A DNA stretch of 64,000 bases from Saprospiraceae bacterium (GCA_020627705.1 JAHDGJ010000011.1:62001-126000), one strand, 5' to 3'; positions 17,754 through 27,272 are shown, counted from the stretch's first letter. The notes: a model not told the origin generated them from the sequence alone. Program-made: numbers and translations.

Positions 17754-18803
17754 ATGAAAATAACTATTGGAGAAATTGCAAAAATCCTAGATGCAACGTT
17801 TGATGGAGATGAAGCCTTGGAAATTTCTGGATTAGACAAAATTGAAGAGGCAGCTCATGGACGCTTGAGTTTTTTAGCTAACGAAAAATATGAATCCTTT
17901 ATTTATAACACCTCGGCTACTGCAGTTTTGGTTAGCAAAGATTTCAAGCCCAAACATGAGGTGAAATCAACATTGATCAGAGTAGATAATGTTTATTCAG
18001 CGCTTGGGACGCTTATGAATAGGTTTCAGACCGAAAAAATGCCAGACCCAGGTATTTCTTCCTTGGCCTTTGTGAACGAAAAAAGTTTGGTTCCTGATTC
18101 GGTTTATGTTGGACCTTTCGCAGTGATAGATGAAGCACAAATCGGAGAAGGATGCATTATTTCTAGTCATGTTTTCATTGGTAAGAATTGCTCTATTGGA
18201 AAAAATGTAAAAATTTATTCTGGTGTAAAAATTTATGCCGATACTGTAATCGGTGATGAGGTAGTCATCCATGCCAATGCAGTTATTGGCAGTGATGGTT
18301 TTGGATTTGCGAAAGACGAGCAAGGGAAATATCTAAAAATGAGTCAAAATGGCAATGTTGTTATTGAAGACAATGTTGAAATTGGGAGTAATACAGTTAT
18401 TGATCGAGCATCCATTGGTTCTACCATTATTAGAAAGGGGGTAAAACTTGACAATCTGATTCAAGTGGCGCACAACGTAGAGATAGGGGCCAATACTGTT
18501 ATGGCCGCTCAGGCTGGCATCGCCGGCAGTACAAAACTTGGTAAAAATTGTATGATTGGTGGACAAGTCGGATTTGTTGGGCATTTAAATATTGCAGACG
18601 GGGCTCAAATTCAGGCGCAAAGTGGAGTAGCAGGCTCAGTAAAAGAGGAAAATGCTAAACTGTATGGTTATCCGGCAATTGAATACAATACGTACCTTAG
18701 AGCCTTCGCGCAGATGAAAAATCTTCCGGAAATGGCAAAAAAATTGCGTGTAATGGAAAAAGAACTGGAAGCCTTAAAAACCAAATTAAAATCATCCGAT
18801 TAA
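17754..18803 (+). CDS. lpxD: UDP-3-O-acylglucosamine N-acyltransferase
   Basis: 349 residues. LpxD adds the second acyl chain in lipid A synthesis. An N-terminal uridine-binding domain (about 1-100, GRLSFLANEKYE) is followed by left-handed beta-helix hexapeptide repeats (VIDEAQIGEGCIISSHVFIG onward), the catalytic-type AHNVEIG with its histidine near residue 241, and a C-terminal helix (MKNLPEMAKKLRVMEKELEALK). It is the first gene of the lipid A operon; its TAA stop shares one base with the next ATG (TAATG). Confidence 0.95.
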   Translation: MKITIGEIAKILDATFDGDEALEISGLDKIEEAAHGRLSFLANEKYESFIYNTSATAVLVSKDFKPKHEVKSTLIRVDNVYSALGTLMNRFQTEKMPDPGISSLAFVNEKSLVPDSVYVGPFAVIDEAQIGEGCIISSHVFIGKNCSIGKNVKIYSGVKIYADTVIGDEVVIHANAVIGSDGFGFAKDEQGKYLKMSQNGNVVIEDNVEIGSNTVIDRASIGSTIIRKGVKLDNLIQVAHNVEIGANTVMAAQAGIAGSTKLGKNCMIGGQVGFVGHLNIADGAQIQAQSGVAGSVKEENAKLYGYPAIEYNTYLRAFAQMKNLPEMAKKLRVMEKELEALKTKLKSSD

Positions 18804-20194
18804 TGTCAAAGCAAAGTACCATAGCAAAGGAGATAACGTTTGAAGGCGTTGGCTTACATAATGGCAGAGAAGTAACTGTATGCTTAAAACCTGCAGAGGC
18901 AAATACTGGTATTCGCTTTAGATCAATGGATATCAAAGATTCCCAATTTTTTAAAGCCGATGTCAACTGCGTATCTTCAACCAACCGTGGGACATTTCTT
19001 GAGAAAGGCAATCAAAAAATTGGTACGGTAGAACACCTATTATCTGCCCTTCACGCTGCAGACATAGATAATGTTGATATAGAAGTCAACAACGGAGAAA
19101 TTCCAATAATGGATGGAAGTGCTTTGGCTTTTTCAGAACAAATTAGCCAAGTTGGTAGGGAACTGTTGGAGGCAGATCAAAAAGAATTGGTTATTGAAAA
19201 ACATATGGAGTTTGTTGACGAAGATTCTGGATCGTCTTACATATTGCTTCCAAGTTTGGAGACTGAGTACGTCGTAATGATTGATTATGGCTCAAAGAGT
19301 ATTCCAAAGCAATTTGCCAACTTCAAGCAAGGAGATAATTATCTGCAAGAAATTGCACCTTGTCGAACTTTTGTTTTTGCTCAAGATCTGATGCACTTGT
19401 TAGATCAAGATTTAATTAAAGGAGGTGATGTCTCCAATGCAATAATTTATTCTGATGAAGAATTAAGCAGTGAGCACATCGAAAAACTATCAAATAGTTT
19501 AGGAAAAAAGGATTTGAAGCTGAGTACACAAGGCGTTTTAAACAATGTCAGTTTGCATTTTGAAAACGAAGCAGCAAGACATAAACTTCTAGATCTTATT
19601 GGTGATCTGAAGCTTCTTGGAGCAAAAATTAAAGGAAAAATAATAGCCCGAAAACCCGGACACACCGGAAATGCGGCATTAGTAAAATTTTTAAAGAAAG
19701 AATTACAAAAACAAAAGAAACTTAAAGGAAGGCCTATCTATTCGGCGATGACTCCTATTTCGCATGATGTAGAAGCGATAAAAAAACTAATTCCTCACAG
19801 GTATCCATTTTTATTTGTGGAACGTATTATCGAATTAACGGAGACCAAAGTTGTTGGGATAAAGAATGTGAGTTTTAATGAGCAAATTTTTCAAGGGCAT
19901 TTTCCTGGTAATCCTGTTTTTCCCGGCGTACTGCAAATGGAGGCGCTAGCTCAAACTGGTGGGATTTTGGCTTTGTCTACGGTGGAAGAACCTGAGAAAT
20001 ATGATACCTATTTTTTAAAAATGGATAATGTCAAGTTTAAGCAAAAAGTAGTCCCTGGAGATACCATGATTCTAAAAATGGAACTTTTAAGTCCAATACG
20101 AAGGGGCATTGTGCATATGCAAGGAACAGTATATGTAGGTGATGCAATTGTTTCGGAGGGAGAGCTTACAGCCCAAATAGTTAAATCGAGATAG
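18803..20194 (+). CDS. lpxC-fabZ: Bifunctional UDP-3-O-acyl-GlcNAc deacetylase / 3-hydroxyacyl-ACP dehydratase
   Basis: 463 residues, a fusion characteristic of Bacteroidota. Residues 1 to about 300 are LpxC, with zinc ligand His78 (TVEHLLSALHA) and the HKLLDLIGD metal/catalytic motif; it commits to lipid A synthesis. From about 315 on is FabZ, with PHRYPFLFVERI (catalytic His near 332), QGHFPGNPVFPGV and MEALAQTGG (catalytic Glu), which dehydrates 3-hydroxyacyl-ACP. It joins two enzymes competing for the same acyl-ACP pool in one chain. It ends in TAGTG, where the final G begins the GTG start of lpxA. Confidence 0.97.
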   Translation: MSKQSTIAKEITFEGVGLHNGREVTVCLKPAEANTGIRFRSMDIKDSQFFKADVNCVSSTNRGTFLEKGNQKIGTVEHLLSALHAADIDNVDIEVNNGEIPIMDGSALAFSEQISQVGRELLEADQKELVIEKHMEFVDEDSGSSYILLPSLETEYVVMIDYGSKSIPKQFANFKQGDNYLQEIAPCRTFVFAQDLMHLLDQDLIKGGDVSNAIIYSDEELSSEHIEKLSNSLGKKDLKLSTQGVLNNVSLHFENEAARHKLLDLIGDLKLLGAKIKGKIIARKPGHTGNAALVKFLKKELQKQKKLKGRPIYSAMTPISHDVEAIKKLIPHRYPFLFVERIIELTETKVVGIKNVSFNEQIFQGHFPGNPVFPGVLQMEALAQTGGILALSTVEEPEKYDTYFLKMDNVKFKQKVVPGDTMILKMELLSPIRRGIVHMQGTVYVGDAIVSEGELTAQIVKSR

Positions 20195-20970
20195 TGCAGA
20201 ACTTTATAGATCCAAAGGCCAAAATTGGGGAGAATGTAGAAGTTGGACCCTTTGTGACCATCGAGGAGGATGTTCATATTGGAGATAATACCAGCATAGG
20301 AGCCAATGCCGTAATTCAGAATGGAACGAGGATAGGCAAGGGATGTAAAATATTTCCTGGTGCTGTGGTAGGCTCTATTCCGCAGGATCTAAAATTTGGT
20401 GGGGAAGAGTCCTATTTAGAAATTGGCGATAATGTTATTATACGGGAGTTTTGCACACTAAATAGAGGAACGAAGGCAAATGATCGGACTGTCATCGGTT
20501 CTAATTGTTTGTTAATGGCTTATGTCCATGTGGCTCATGATTGCATAATTGGAGATCATTGTATTCTCGCAAATGGAGTCAATCTTGCAGGTCACATCGA
20601 AATCGGAAATCATGTAGTACTGGGAGGATTGACAGCCATTCATCAATTCGTAAAAATTGGAGAACATTCGATGGTTGGAGGTGGAAGTTTGGTGAGAAAA
20701 GATGTTCCTCCTTACATCAAAGCCGCCAGAGAGCCATTATCTTATGTTGGAGTAAATTCGGTAGGATTAAGAAGACGAGGATTTACTAACGATCAAATTA
20801 ATCACATTTTGGGTGTGTACAGAATTCTTTTTACAAAGGGCTATAACATTAGTAATGCGATAGACATCATTTCTACTACCATAGAGGCAACCAAAGAAAG
20901 AGATAATATTTTGAGCTTTTTGGGTAATGCGAATAGAGGTGTTTTGAAAGGATTTAGAACCAATTCATGA
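20194..20970 (+). CDS. lpxA: UDP-N-acetylglucosamine O-acyltransferase
   Basis: 258 residues, usual for LpxA, which performs the first acylation of UDP-GlcNAc. The start is GTG, sharing one base with the previous TAG. A left-handed beta-helix of hexapeptide repeats begins FIDPKAKIGENVEVGPFVTI; the catalytic histidine lies in VHVAHDCIIGDH; the C-terminal helical domain begins GVNSVGLRRRGF. It overlaps the following ABC ATPase gene by four bases (ATGA). Confidence 0.96.
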   Translation: MQNFIDPKAKIGENVEVGPFVTIEEDVHIGDNTSIGANAVIQNGTRIGKGCKIFPGAVVGSIPQDLKFGGEESYLEIGDNVIIREFCTLNRGTKANDRTVIGSNCLLMAYVHVAHDCIIGDHCILANGVNLAGHIEIGNHVVLGGLTAIHQFVKIGEHSMVGGGSLVRKDVPPYIKAAREPLSYVGVNSVGLRRRGFTNDQINHILGVYRILFTKGYNISNAIDIISTTIEATKERDNILSFLGNANRGVLKGFRTNS

Positions 20971-21602
20971 AAATAGTTCTTGAAGATTTATCTAAAGTTT
21001 ACAAACGTAATGTCATCTTGCGAAAGATAAATTTTGCCTTTGAAAATGCTCATTGTTATGGTATTTCGGGATCAAATGGTTCTGGAAAATCTACCTTGCT
21101 TAAATTAATATCTGGATATCTGACTCCAACCAAGGGAAAGGTTGTTTACATGAAAGGGGAAACACTGGTAGAAAGAGATGCTTTTAGTAAACATGTTGCT
21201 TTTAGTGCGCCTTATATTGATCTGCTAGAGGATTTAAGCATCAAAGAATTATTTGAATTTCAAAAGGATTTTACTCCCATGGTAGGCCCTCAAACGGCGC
21301 AAGACTTTGTGGAGCTTATGAATCACTCGCAAATTAAAATCAATAAAAAAATTGGATCTTTTTCATCAGGGATGAAACACAGGGTAAATCTTGCCCTAGC
21401 ATTATTAAGTGACAAGCCAATCCTTTTGTTGGATGAGCCAAGCAGCTTTTTGGACATGCAGGGAATAGAATGGTTTAATGCTTTACTTGATAAGTATAAA
21501 GAAGATAAAACAATCTTAGTGGCATCAAATGAAAAGAAGGATTTTGAGCTATGCCGTCAAGTTTTGAAGATTAGCCATGGGGTATTGCAATCAAATGCCT
21601 AG
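20967..21602 (+). CDS. ABC transporter-type ATPase of the lpx operon
   Basis: 211 residues, a single ABC ATPase domain resembling CcmA. Walker A is GISGSNGSGKST (about 33-44), the signature FSSGMKHRVNLALAL, and Walker B ILLLDEPSSFLD. The usual Q-loop glutamine is replaced (VAFSAPYIDLLED), and the H-loop histidine position reads VASNEKK, with Asn instead of His. No permease is adjacent. From memory, an ATPase of this type commonly follows lpxA in Bacteroidota, and these substitutions may be subgroup-typical. Its substrate is unknown; a link to lipid A or lipoprotein traffic is inferred only from the operon. Confidence 0.85.
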   Translation: MKIVLEDLSKVYKRNVILRKINFAFENAHCYGISGSNGSGKSTLLKLISGYLTPTKGKVVYMKGETLVERDAFSKHVAFSAPYIDLLEDLSIKELFEFQKDFTPMVGPQTAQDFVELMNHSQIKINKKIGSFSSGMKHRVNLALALLSDKPILLLDEPSSFLDMQGIEWFNALLDKYKEDKTILVASNEKKDFELCRQVLKISHGVLQSNA

Positions 21603-21605
21603 CAC

Positions 21606-21938
21606 TTAGTCTAGTTTAATTCTTAGCTTGATTATTTTTTTTCTCAACTTTTGTAATGATTCTATCGCCTTGGACTTGTTGTAAAAGGCACTTTTGTTTT
21701 TTAGTTCTTTTTGAGCGCCTAGAAGGGTAAATCCTTTTTCTTTAACAAGCGTATAGATCTTCTCAATTTCTCGAATATCTTTTACTGTATATTTTCTGTC
21801 TCCTTTTCGATTTTTTTGAGGCTTTAAATTTTTAAACTCGGATTCCCAATATCTTAACAAGGAAGAAGACACTTCAAACATATCTGCTACCTCGCCAATA
21901 GAATAATAGAGTTTCGTTAAGTCCTGAGATACTTTCAA
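21606..21938 (-). CDS. MerR-family transcriptional regulator
   Basis: 110 residues: a winged-helix MerR DNA-binding domain (YSIGEVADMFEVSSSLLRYWESEF, then a GDRKYTVKDIREIEKIY wing) and a short basic helical tail (LRKKIIKLRIKLD). There is no cysteine-rich or large effector-binding domain, so it belongs to the small one-domain type that needs no visible ligand pocket. Convergent with the lpx operon, three bases apart. Two inverted repeats lie in the spacer upstream of its start and may be its operator. Confidence 0.9.
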   Translation of the reverse strand: MKVSQDLTKLYYSIGEVADMFEVSSSLLRYWESEFKNLKPQKNRKGDRKYTVKDIREIEKIYTLVKEKGFTLLGAQKELKNKSAFYNKSKAIESLQKLRKKIIKLRIKLD

Positions 21939-22003
21939 AGTCCCACAATTTGAAAGTAATATAACGAAAGAAATTTATATGTAAAAATCGATGTTCTGTA
22001 TTT

Positions 22004-22018
22004 AACTGATTATCAGTT
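22004..22018. promoter_or_regulatory. 15-base palindrome upstream of merR-like gene
   Basis: AACTGAT-T-ATCAGTT is a perfect 7-bp inverted repeat around one central base, 66 bases upstream of the MerR-family start and 192 bases upstream of the large secreted-protein start. Its position between divergent genes suggests an operator, possibly autoregulatory. No experimental support. Confidence 0.4.
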
Positions 22019-22094
22019 CGTTCTATTCTCCATTTTGCTCACTTCCAAGGGCGGAATCAAATTTGGTATGGTTTTAGTATAAGGTATGTAACGC

Positions 22095-22112
22095 ATTAGA
22101 AATAATTCTAAT
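22095..22112. promoter_or_regulatory. Second inverted repeat in the same spacer
   Basis: ATTAGAA-ATAA-TTCTAAT is a perfect 7-bp inverted repeat with a four-base centre, lying 98 bases before the secreted-protein start at 22210. Too AT-rich and without a T-run to be a terminator; a protein-binding site is possible. Confidence 0.3.
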
Positions 22113-22209
22113 ATGTATTAATCTGAACAATTAATATATTGATTATCAATGCTTTAAAGAAGTGTTGCTTTTCAAATTGCGGGTTTAATAGTTACAAAGA
22201 ACCAGTATT

Positions 22210-25200
22210 ATGAGAATCTCCTTGATAGTGAAAACCTTGAGTCTGTTTGTTTTGAGCATTTCTGCTTCATTGCTTATGGCCCAAGTATCCATTGAAGACT
22301 ATAGCAGTTCTTCTCAATGTTATGTTGATCAAAGCAGCAATGAATCTTATTCGTTTACATTGGATATTGGGGGCATGGATGCCACTTCGGTTATTTTTAC
22401 GACATCTGCCCCAAGTTTTACCTTCTCTAATCCGACAGGTGGAATTGTTATTTCGGGTCAAAACATTACTTTTTCTGGCAATTATCCAATTGGCAGTCAT
22501 ACTTTCGAATTTGATGTTTCAACTGGCGGTGATATTGGTACGGTGTACATAACTGCTACAGTAACTGCACCTGGCCCTTCGTCGGCCTCTATAAATATAC
22601 CACTGACTTTTGTCAGCTCAAATCCTGTGAGTTCAGTCACTTGCAATAGCCACATTAACGTAACCTTGGATACGGATTGCTTTAGAGCCTTGCATCCAGA
22701 TGATATTTTGGAAGGGAGTAATTATCAATGCTGGGATTTGTATGAGGTCCATGTGATGGATGCGCAAGGCAATGACTTAGGAAATGAAGTCGGAGCAGCC
22801 CAAAAAGGTCAAACCTTAGAAGTACACGTAGTAGGACCGAATAATAATATTTGTTGGGGTCAAATTACAGTGGAGGACAAATTTCCTCCTCAATTCGTTT
22901 GTGAAGATGTTCATACAGATTGTAATAATCCCACAGCGCCTGGATCTTTAATGGCGCCAAAATTAAAATATAGCATAGAAAACGAAAGCATAAATGATGG
23001 CTCACCTAATTTGTTTCCGATACTAGTTAGTGGAATGCGTGGATCCTCCATTGACAGTGTTAGAATTACTACAAACATTACGCACAATAATAGTTTTGAG
23101 CTTTCTGCTACTTTAACTTCTCCAAACTCAGGTCCAGTTACTATAAGTGATTTAACTTCTGAAGTTTTTCAAAATTTCAATGGTCAAGATCCAAATGGAA
23201 CCTGGAACTTATTAATTAATGATAATGTATTCTCTGGTGCCAGTCATCAAGGAATATTACATAAAGCGACGTTGCATATTTACCAAAGTGGGGGCGTAGT
23301 AGCCTTTCCTTTGCCTTTGAACGCTGATATTGATACCATAAATGCACAAAACTATGTTGTACACCAGGGTTTGGATTCTTGTGGAGAAGCTGCGTTGAGT
23401 TTCATTGACAATGTTTCTCTTCCTGATTGTACTTCTCCATTCGAAAAAATAATTACTAGAGTTTGGAATGCTGAAGATTGGAGTGGGAATGTTTCTCAAT
23501 GTATACAAACCATTTATGTTCAAAGGACTGGGTTAGAAGATATTGTATATCCGCCTGATTATGATGGATTGGATTTAAACCCATTAAGTTGTTTGATCTA
23601 TCAAAATTGGATTCCACCTGTGGATACGACAGGTGTTCCAGTAAATGTGGCCTGTGCCAATATCGAAATATTTGATCCAGTTGATGTAAAATTAGACGTA
23701 TGTGATGCCGAATACAAATTGGTCCGAACGTGGAAGGCTATTGATTGGTGTACGAGTGAATCTTATGAGCACGAACAAATAATTAAAGTGGAAACAGAAA
23801 CACTGCCGCTCTTGGACTGTGGATTAGTAGATACTATTTCGACACATCCTTACGATTGTAGTGGGTATTACTTTGTTCCTGATTTTGATTCAACGCAGCC
23901 GATTTTTCAATGCTCAGCAATAAAAGATACTATAATTACCTATGCTTACGATGATGGAAGTTTAACTATTCCGGCTGATAATCAATTCGTCGATTGGAAT
24001 GTAAACGTTGATCCAATAAATGGACTGGTAGTTTCGGATTTGCCATTGGGTAGAAGTTGGATAAGATATACTTTCGAAAGCGATTGTGGTGATTTTAATC
24101 ATTGCACACGAGCAATTGATGTCGTAGATAATATCCCTCCCAATCCCGTATGCGATCAGCACACCGTGTTTTCTGGGGTAATAGAAATCGATGGATTCGG
24201 AAACTCTTTTGTGGAGGCCCAATCCTTTGATGATGGAAGTACAGACAACTGCGGAACACTCACTTATTCAGCAAGAAAAGTAACAGATATCTGTTCTAAT
24301 CCAGCGAATACCGAATTTGGACCTACAGTTATGTTTTGTTGCGAGGAGGTCGGCTCAACAATTACTGTAGAATTTAGAGTATGTGATGGAGCAGATCATA
24401 ACCCTTGGAAACCATTAGGAAACTGTAATTCTTGTTTTGTTGAAGTAGAAGTACAGGATAACTTGTTTCCATATATAAATTATTGTCCTGATGAAATTGA
24501 TATCGATTGCTTTAGTACGGATTACACGGATGATGCTATCACTGGCGTTCCTCAATTTATCGATAACTGTCATGCATATATACATCAGGTATACTATGAT
24601 ACCGACAGCATTGATGCATGTGGAGAAGGTTTTGTTATCAAAACTTGGGTAGTAACCGATGATCAACAACATACAGCAACGTGTAGTCAAAGGATCAATT
24701 TGGTGAACAATGATCGATTTGATTATGACGACATAGATTGGCCAGATGATTATGAAGAGGTACAAGATTGCAACGCTGAAATGATGAATCCTGAGGACTT
24801 AAGTGCGCTTTACAGTGAGCCGATCTTAACAAGTGATGCTTGTGATATGGTTTCTTTTACTTATGTAGATCAAGTCTTTGATTTGGTTCCTCAAGGAAAG
24901 AAAATCTTGCGTATGTGGACGGTCATTGACTGGTGTCAATATCCAGACAATGGGGGTATATGGAATCATGAACAAATATTAAAATGCACAAATAATAATG
25001 CTGTGCCTTTGGTGATAAACGGTGGAATAGTGGATGAATATAATCGAATGGTGAACAATGTAGAAGTGCAATTGGATGCTGATTTACCGGGTTATCCAAG
25101 GATACTAATGAATGATGGATTTAATGGAGGCTACTTATTCGGACAATTGGATAACAACGAAACATATACCGTTTCTTGTTCTAAAGAAGATGATCCAATG

Positions 25201-26205
25201 AACGGAGTCAGTACTTTGGATTTGGTTCAAATCCAAAAGCACTTGCTTGACATTAATCCATTTGATAGTGATTACAAAAAAATAGCATCTGATGTAAACA
25301 ACAGTGGAAGCATATCATCTCTTGATTTAATTGAATTGCGAAAGTTGATTTTGGGTATACGCTTAGAATTTCCAAATGATCAAAAAAGCTGGAGGTTTGT
25401 AAAAGCAGACTTCGCCTCAATTAGCGGAGAAGAGCCTTTCCCATTTACAGAGGTTATTGACATCGTTGGCATGGTCTCCGCAGCAAACAATCAAGATTTT
25501 GTTGCCGTGAAAATAGGGGACGTAACGGGAGATGCCAGTCCTTCAAATTTGGCTACTCCTGTCGTAGGAAACAGAAGCAGCGAAAGCCTAGTGTTAAGGA
25601 CAGAAAGAAAAACAACTTCTAGCCATGACGAAATATTGGTTTATGTTGAAAACTATAATGAGGTACATGGTTTACAATTTAACCTTGAAGCTAACATTGG
25701 AAAGCTGATCGATGTAAATATCTTAAGCGATAGATTGGCAGATGAAAACATACATTTTGATTCTCGTCAATTTAGATTGTCTTATCATTCTAACCAGCCA
25801 GAAGATCTTTCATCTGAGCAAGCTTTATTATCCTTTAAAGTTGAGAAAGGTGCTGATTTAGTCTTACTCGAAGATGTTTTCGCTGATGAAGCTTACGCTG
25901 CCAACTTAAATATAATGGATGTTAAGCTAAGGGATAACGAAGATCAGATGCGTTTCGAAGTTCAGCAAAATGTTCCAAACCCATTTAGCACAAATACTAA
26001 GTTTTTGGTAACCATGCCAGAAGCCTCAACAATTGACCTGACACTATATGATCCAAGTGGAAAAGTGGTGTACAGCAGACAAATAGAGGTAATTGCTGGA
26101 GAGCAGTGGATAGAGATAGATTCAAACCAATTACCAAAAGGATTAATTTATTATCAAGTAAGTTATCCGCATGGTACACAAACCAAGAAAATGATTCATC
26201 TATAA
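22210..26205 (+). CDS. Large secreted protein: P-domain, repeated modules, dockerin-like EF-hands, T9SS sorting domain
   Basis: 1331 residues with a signal peptide (to about residue 25). Residues about 250-362 match a proprotein-convertase P-domain (LSATLTSPNSGPV; QDPNGTWNLLINDN). The middle holds several cysteine-rich, HYR-like modules sharing a closing pattern such as TRVWNAEDWSGNVSQC, VRTWKAIDWC and LRMWTVIDWC. Residues about 930-1056 form a carboxypeptidase-regulatory-like strand followed by a dockerin-type pair (GVSTLDLVQIQKHLL; DVNNSGSISSLDLIELRKLILG) with EF-hand-like Asp/Asn positions. A cohesin-like beta region (DEILVYVENYNEVHGLQF) precedes the type A sorting domain (1242-1331, NVPNPFS). 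Surface display through type IX secretion is expected. No protease domain is visible; adhesin or matrix protein is inferred. Confidence 0.85.
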   Translation: MRISLIVKTLSLFVLSISASLLMAQVSIEDYSSSSQCYVDQSSNESYSFTLDIGGMDATSVIFTTSAPSFTFSNPTGGIVISGQNITFSGNYPIGSHTFEFDVSTGGDIGTVYITATVTAPGPSSASINIPLTFVSSNPVSSVTCNSHINVTLDTDCFRALHPDDILEGSNYQCWDLYEVHVMDAQGNDLGNEVGAAQKGQTLEVHVVGPNNNICWGQITVEDKFPPQFVCEDVHTDCNNPTAPGSLMAPKLKYSIENESINDGSPNLFPILVSGMRGSSIDSVRITTNITHNNSFELSATLTSPNSGPVTISDLTSEVFQNFNGQDPNGTWNLLINDNVFSGASHQGILHKATLHIYQSGGVVAFPLPLNADIDTINAQNYVVHQGLDSCGEAALSFIDNVSLPDCTSPFEKIITRVWNAEDWSGNVSQCIQTIYVQRTGLEDIVYPPDYDGLDLNPLSCLIYQNWIPPVDTTGVPVNVACANIEIFDPVDVKLDVCDAEYKLVRTWKAIDWCTSESYEHEQIIKVETETLPLLDCGLVDTISTHPYDCSGYYFVPDFDSTQPIFQCSAIKDTIITYAYDDGSLTIPADNQFVDWNVNVDPINGLVVSDLPLGRSWIRYTFESDCGDFNHCTRAIDVVDNIPPNPVCDQHTVFSGVIEIDGFGNSFVEAQSFDDGSTDNCGTLTYSARKVTDICSNPANTEFGPTVMFCCEEVGSTITVEFRVCDGADHNPWKPLGNCNSCFVEVEVQDNLFPYINYCPDEIDIDCFSTDYTDDAITGVPQFIDNCHAYIHQVYYDTDSIDACGEGFVIKTWVVTDDQQHTATCSQRINLVNNDRFDYDDIDWPDDYEEVQDCNAEMMNPEDLSALYSEPILTSDACDMVSFTYVDQVFDLVPQGKKILRMWTVIDWCQYPDNGGIWNHEQILKCTNNNAVPLVINGGIVDEYNRMVNNVEVQLDADLPGYPRILMNDGFNGGYLFGQLDNNETYTVSCSKEDDPMNGVSTLDLVQIQKHLLDINPFDSDYKKIASDVNNSGSISSLDLIELRKLILGIRLEFPNDQKSWRFVKADFASISGEEPFPFTEVIDIVGMVSAANNQDFVAVKIGDVTGDASPSNLATPVVGNRSSESLVLRTERKTTSSHDEILVYVENYNEVHGLQFNLEANIGKLIDVNILSDRLADENIHFDSRQFRLSYHSNQPEDLSSEQALLSFKVEKGADLVLLEDVFADEAYAANLNIMDVKLRDNEDQMRFEVQQNVPNPFSTNTKFLVTMPEASTIDLTLYDPSGKVVYSRQIEVIAGEQWIEIDSNQLPKGLIYYQVSYPHGTQTKKMIHL

Positions 26206-26226
26206 GTTTAAGATGAAGTATAAAAT

Positions 26227-26256
26227 AAAAAGGGCCTCGAATGAGGCCCTTTTTTG
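26227..26256. terminator. Bidirectional Rho-independent terminator
   Basis: A perfect 12-bp stem (26227-26238 with 26243-26254) with core GGGCCTC and loop GAAT, with T-runs readable from both strands. It lies between the convergent secreted-protein and M23 peptidase genes. Confidence 0.9.
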
Positions 26257-26285
26257 TTTATGGGTTTTCGCAAGTGTTTGATTCT

Positions 26286-27272
26286 TTAGTGGAAAGATTG
26301 ATTTTCGGTCTTACACCTTTCTACAAGTTCTTGATATTCTTCCGGCGTTAAGCCATCCATTACGTAGTCAATAGGGTTTACACTTTTACCGTCTTTGATT
26401 ACTTCATAGTGACAATGTGGAGCAGTAGATAAGCCAGTGTTGCCAACAGTACCTATTTGCTGGCCCTTTAATACTTTATCTCCTTTTTTGACAAGAATTT
26501 TTTCCATGTGTGCATAAAGAGTTTCGTAACCATAGCCATGATCAATGGTTACACTAAATCCATATCCAGACTTTCTTTTCTTAGAAATCTTTTTTATCAC
26601 TCCATCTCCAGTAGCCTGAATCGGAGTGCCTGTCGGTGCAGTAAAATCAATTCCTTGATGGAATTTTTTAACCTTATGAATCGGATGAATTCTCCAACCG
26701 AATCCACTCATATATCTAATTTTTCTCTTCAGCTTATCTTCTTGGACTGGCTTAATAGAGGGGATTGAAGATAGTCTAGTCTTCCTGTCCAAAGCCATAG
26801 CATATAAAGTGTCCAATGACTTTTTTTGAAGCTCCAGTTTATATTTTAGCTTTTCTAATTTCTTCTCTGAGTCTTCGATTAAATCTCCAGTTTCGTCATA
26901 GGTTTCTAAATCACTGAACCTATTAGAACCACCAGTTCCACCTTCCCAAACGGATTCGTCAATGGGATCCAAACCAAAAATCATTCTATGAATCTCTGCG
27001 TCTTTCAGCTGTAAGTTCTCAATCGCAGAGGATAACTCTTGAAGTTCGCCAGATAATGAGGAGTAATTATATTTCATTTCCGTCAAGTGACGGTCCAAAG
27101 ATTTTTCTTTGGGTGAGGGAAAGAAAGCATAGAAGACAGCAGCAAGTATAATAGAAGTAACCATCACCGCAGAAAAAATACCACCGAATCTCCGGATGGC
27201 TTCTTTGCTGCGCAGCTTCACTTTCTCATATCGCAGTGTCTGCGGGTTAAATACGTATTTCTTGTTGTTCAT
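26286..27272 (-). CDS. M23 (LytM-type) membrane-anchored peptidoglycan endopeptidase
   Basis: 328 residues. A cytoplasmic basic N-terminus, one membrane segment (about 31-51) and a periplasmic coiled coil (about 55-165, with a GGTGGSNRF insert) precede an M23 domain (about 190-310). Zinc-site motifs are GWRIHPIH, HQGIDF (HxxxD) and HCHYEV (HxH), all present, so it is likely active on cell-wall cross-links or as a divisome-type activator. The layout is the usual Bacteroidota one. Promoter elements at 27345-27375 fit the gene. Confidence 0.92.
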   Translation of the reverse strand: MNNKKYVFNPQTLRYEKVKLRSKEAIRRFGGIFSAVMVTSIILAAVFYAFFPSPKEKSLDRHLTEMKYNYSSLSGELQELSSAIENLQLKDAEIHRMIFGLDPIDESVWEGGTGGSNRFSDLETYDETGDLIEDSEKKLEKLKYKLELQKKSLDTLYAMALDRKTRLSSIPSIKPVQEDKLKRKIRYMSGFGWRIHPIHKVKKFHQGIDFTAPTGTPIQATGDGVIKKISKKRKSGYGFSVTIDHGYGYETLYAHMEKILVKKGDKVLKGQQIGTVGNTGLSTAPHCHYEVIKDGKSVNPIDYVMDGLTPEEYQELVERCKTENQSFH

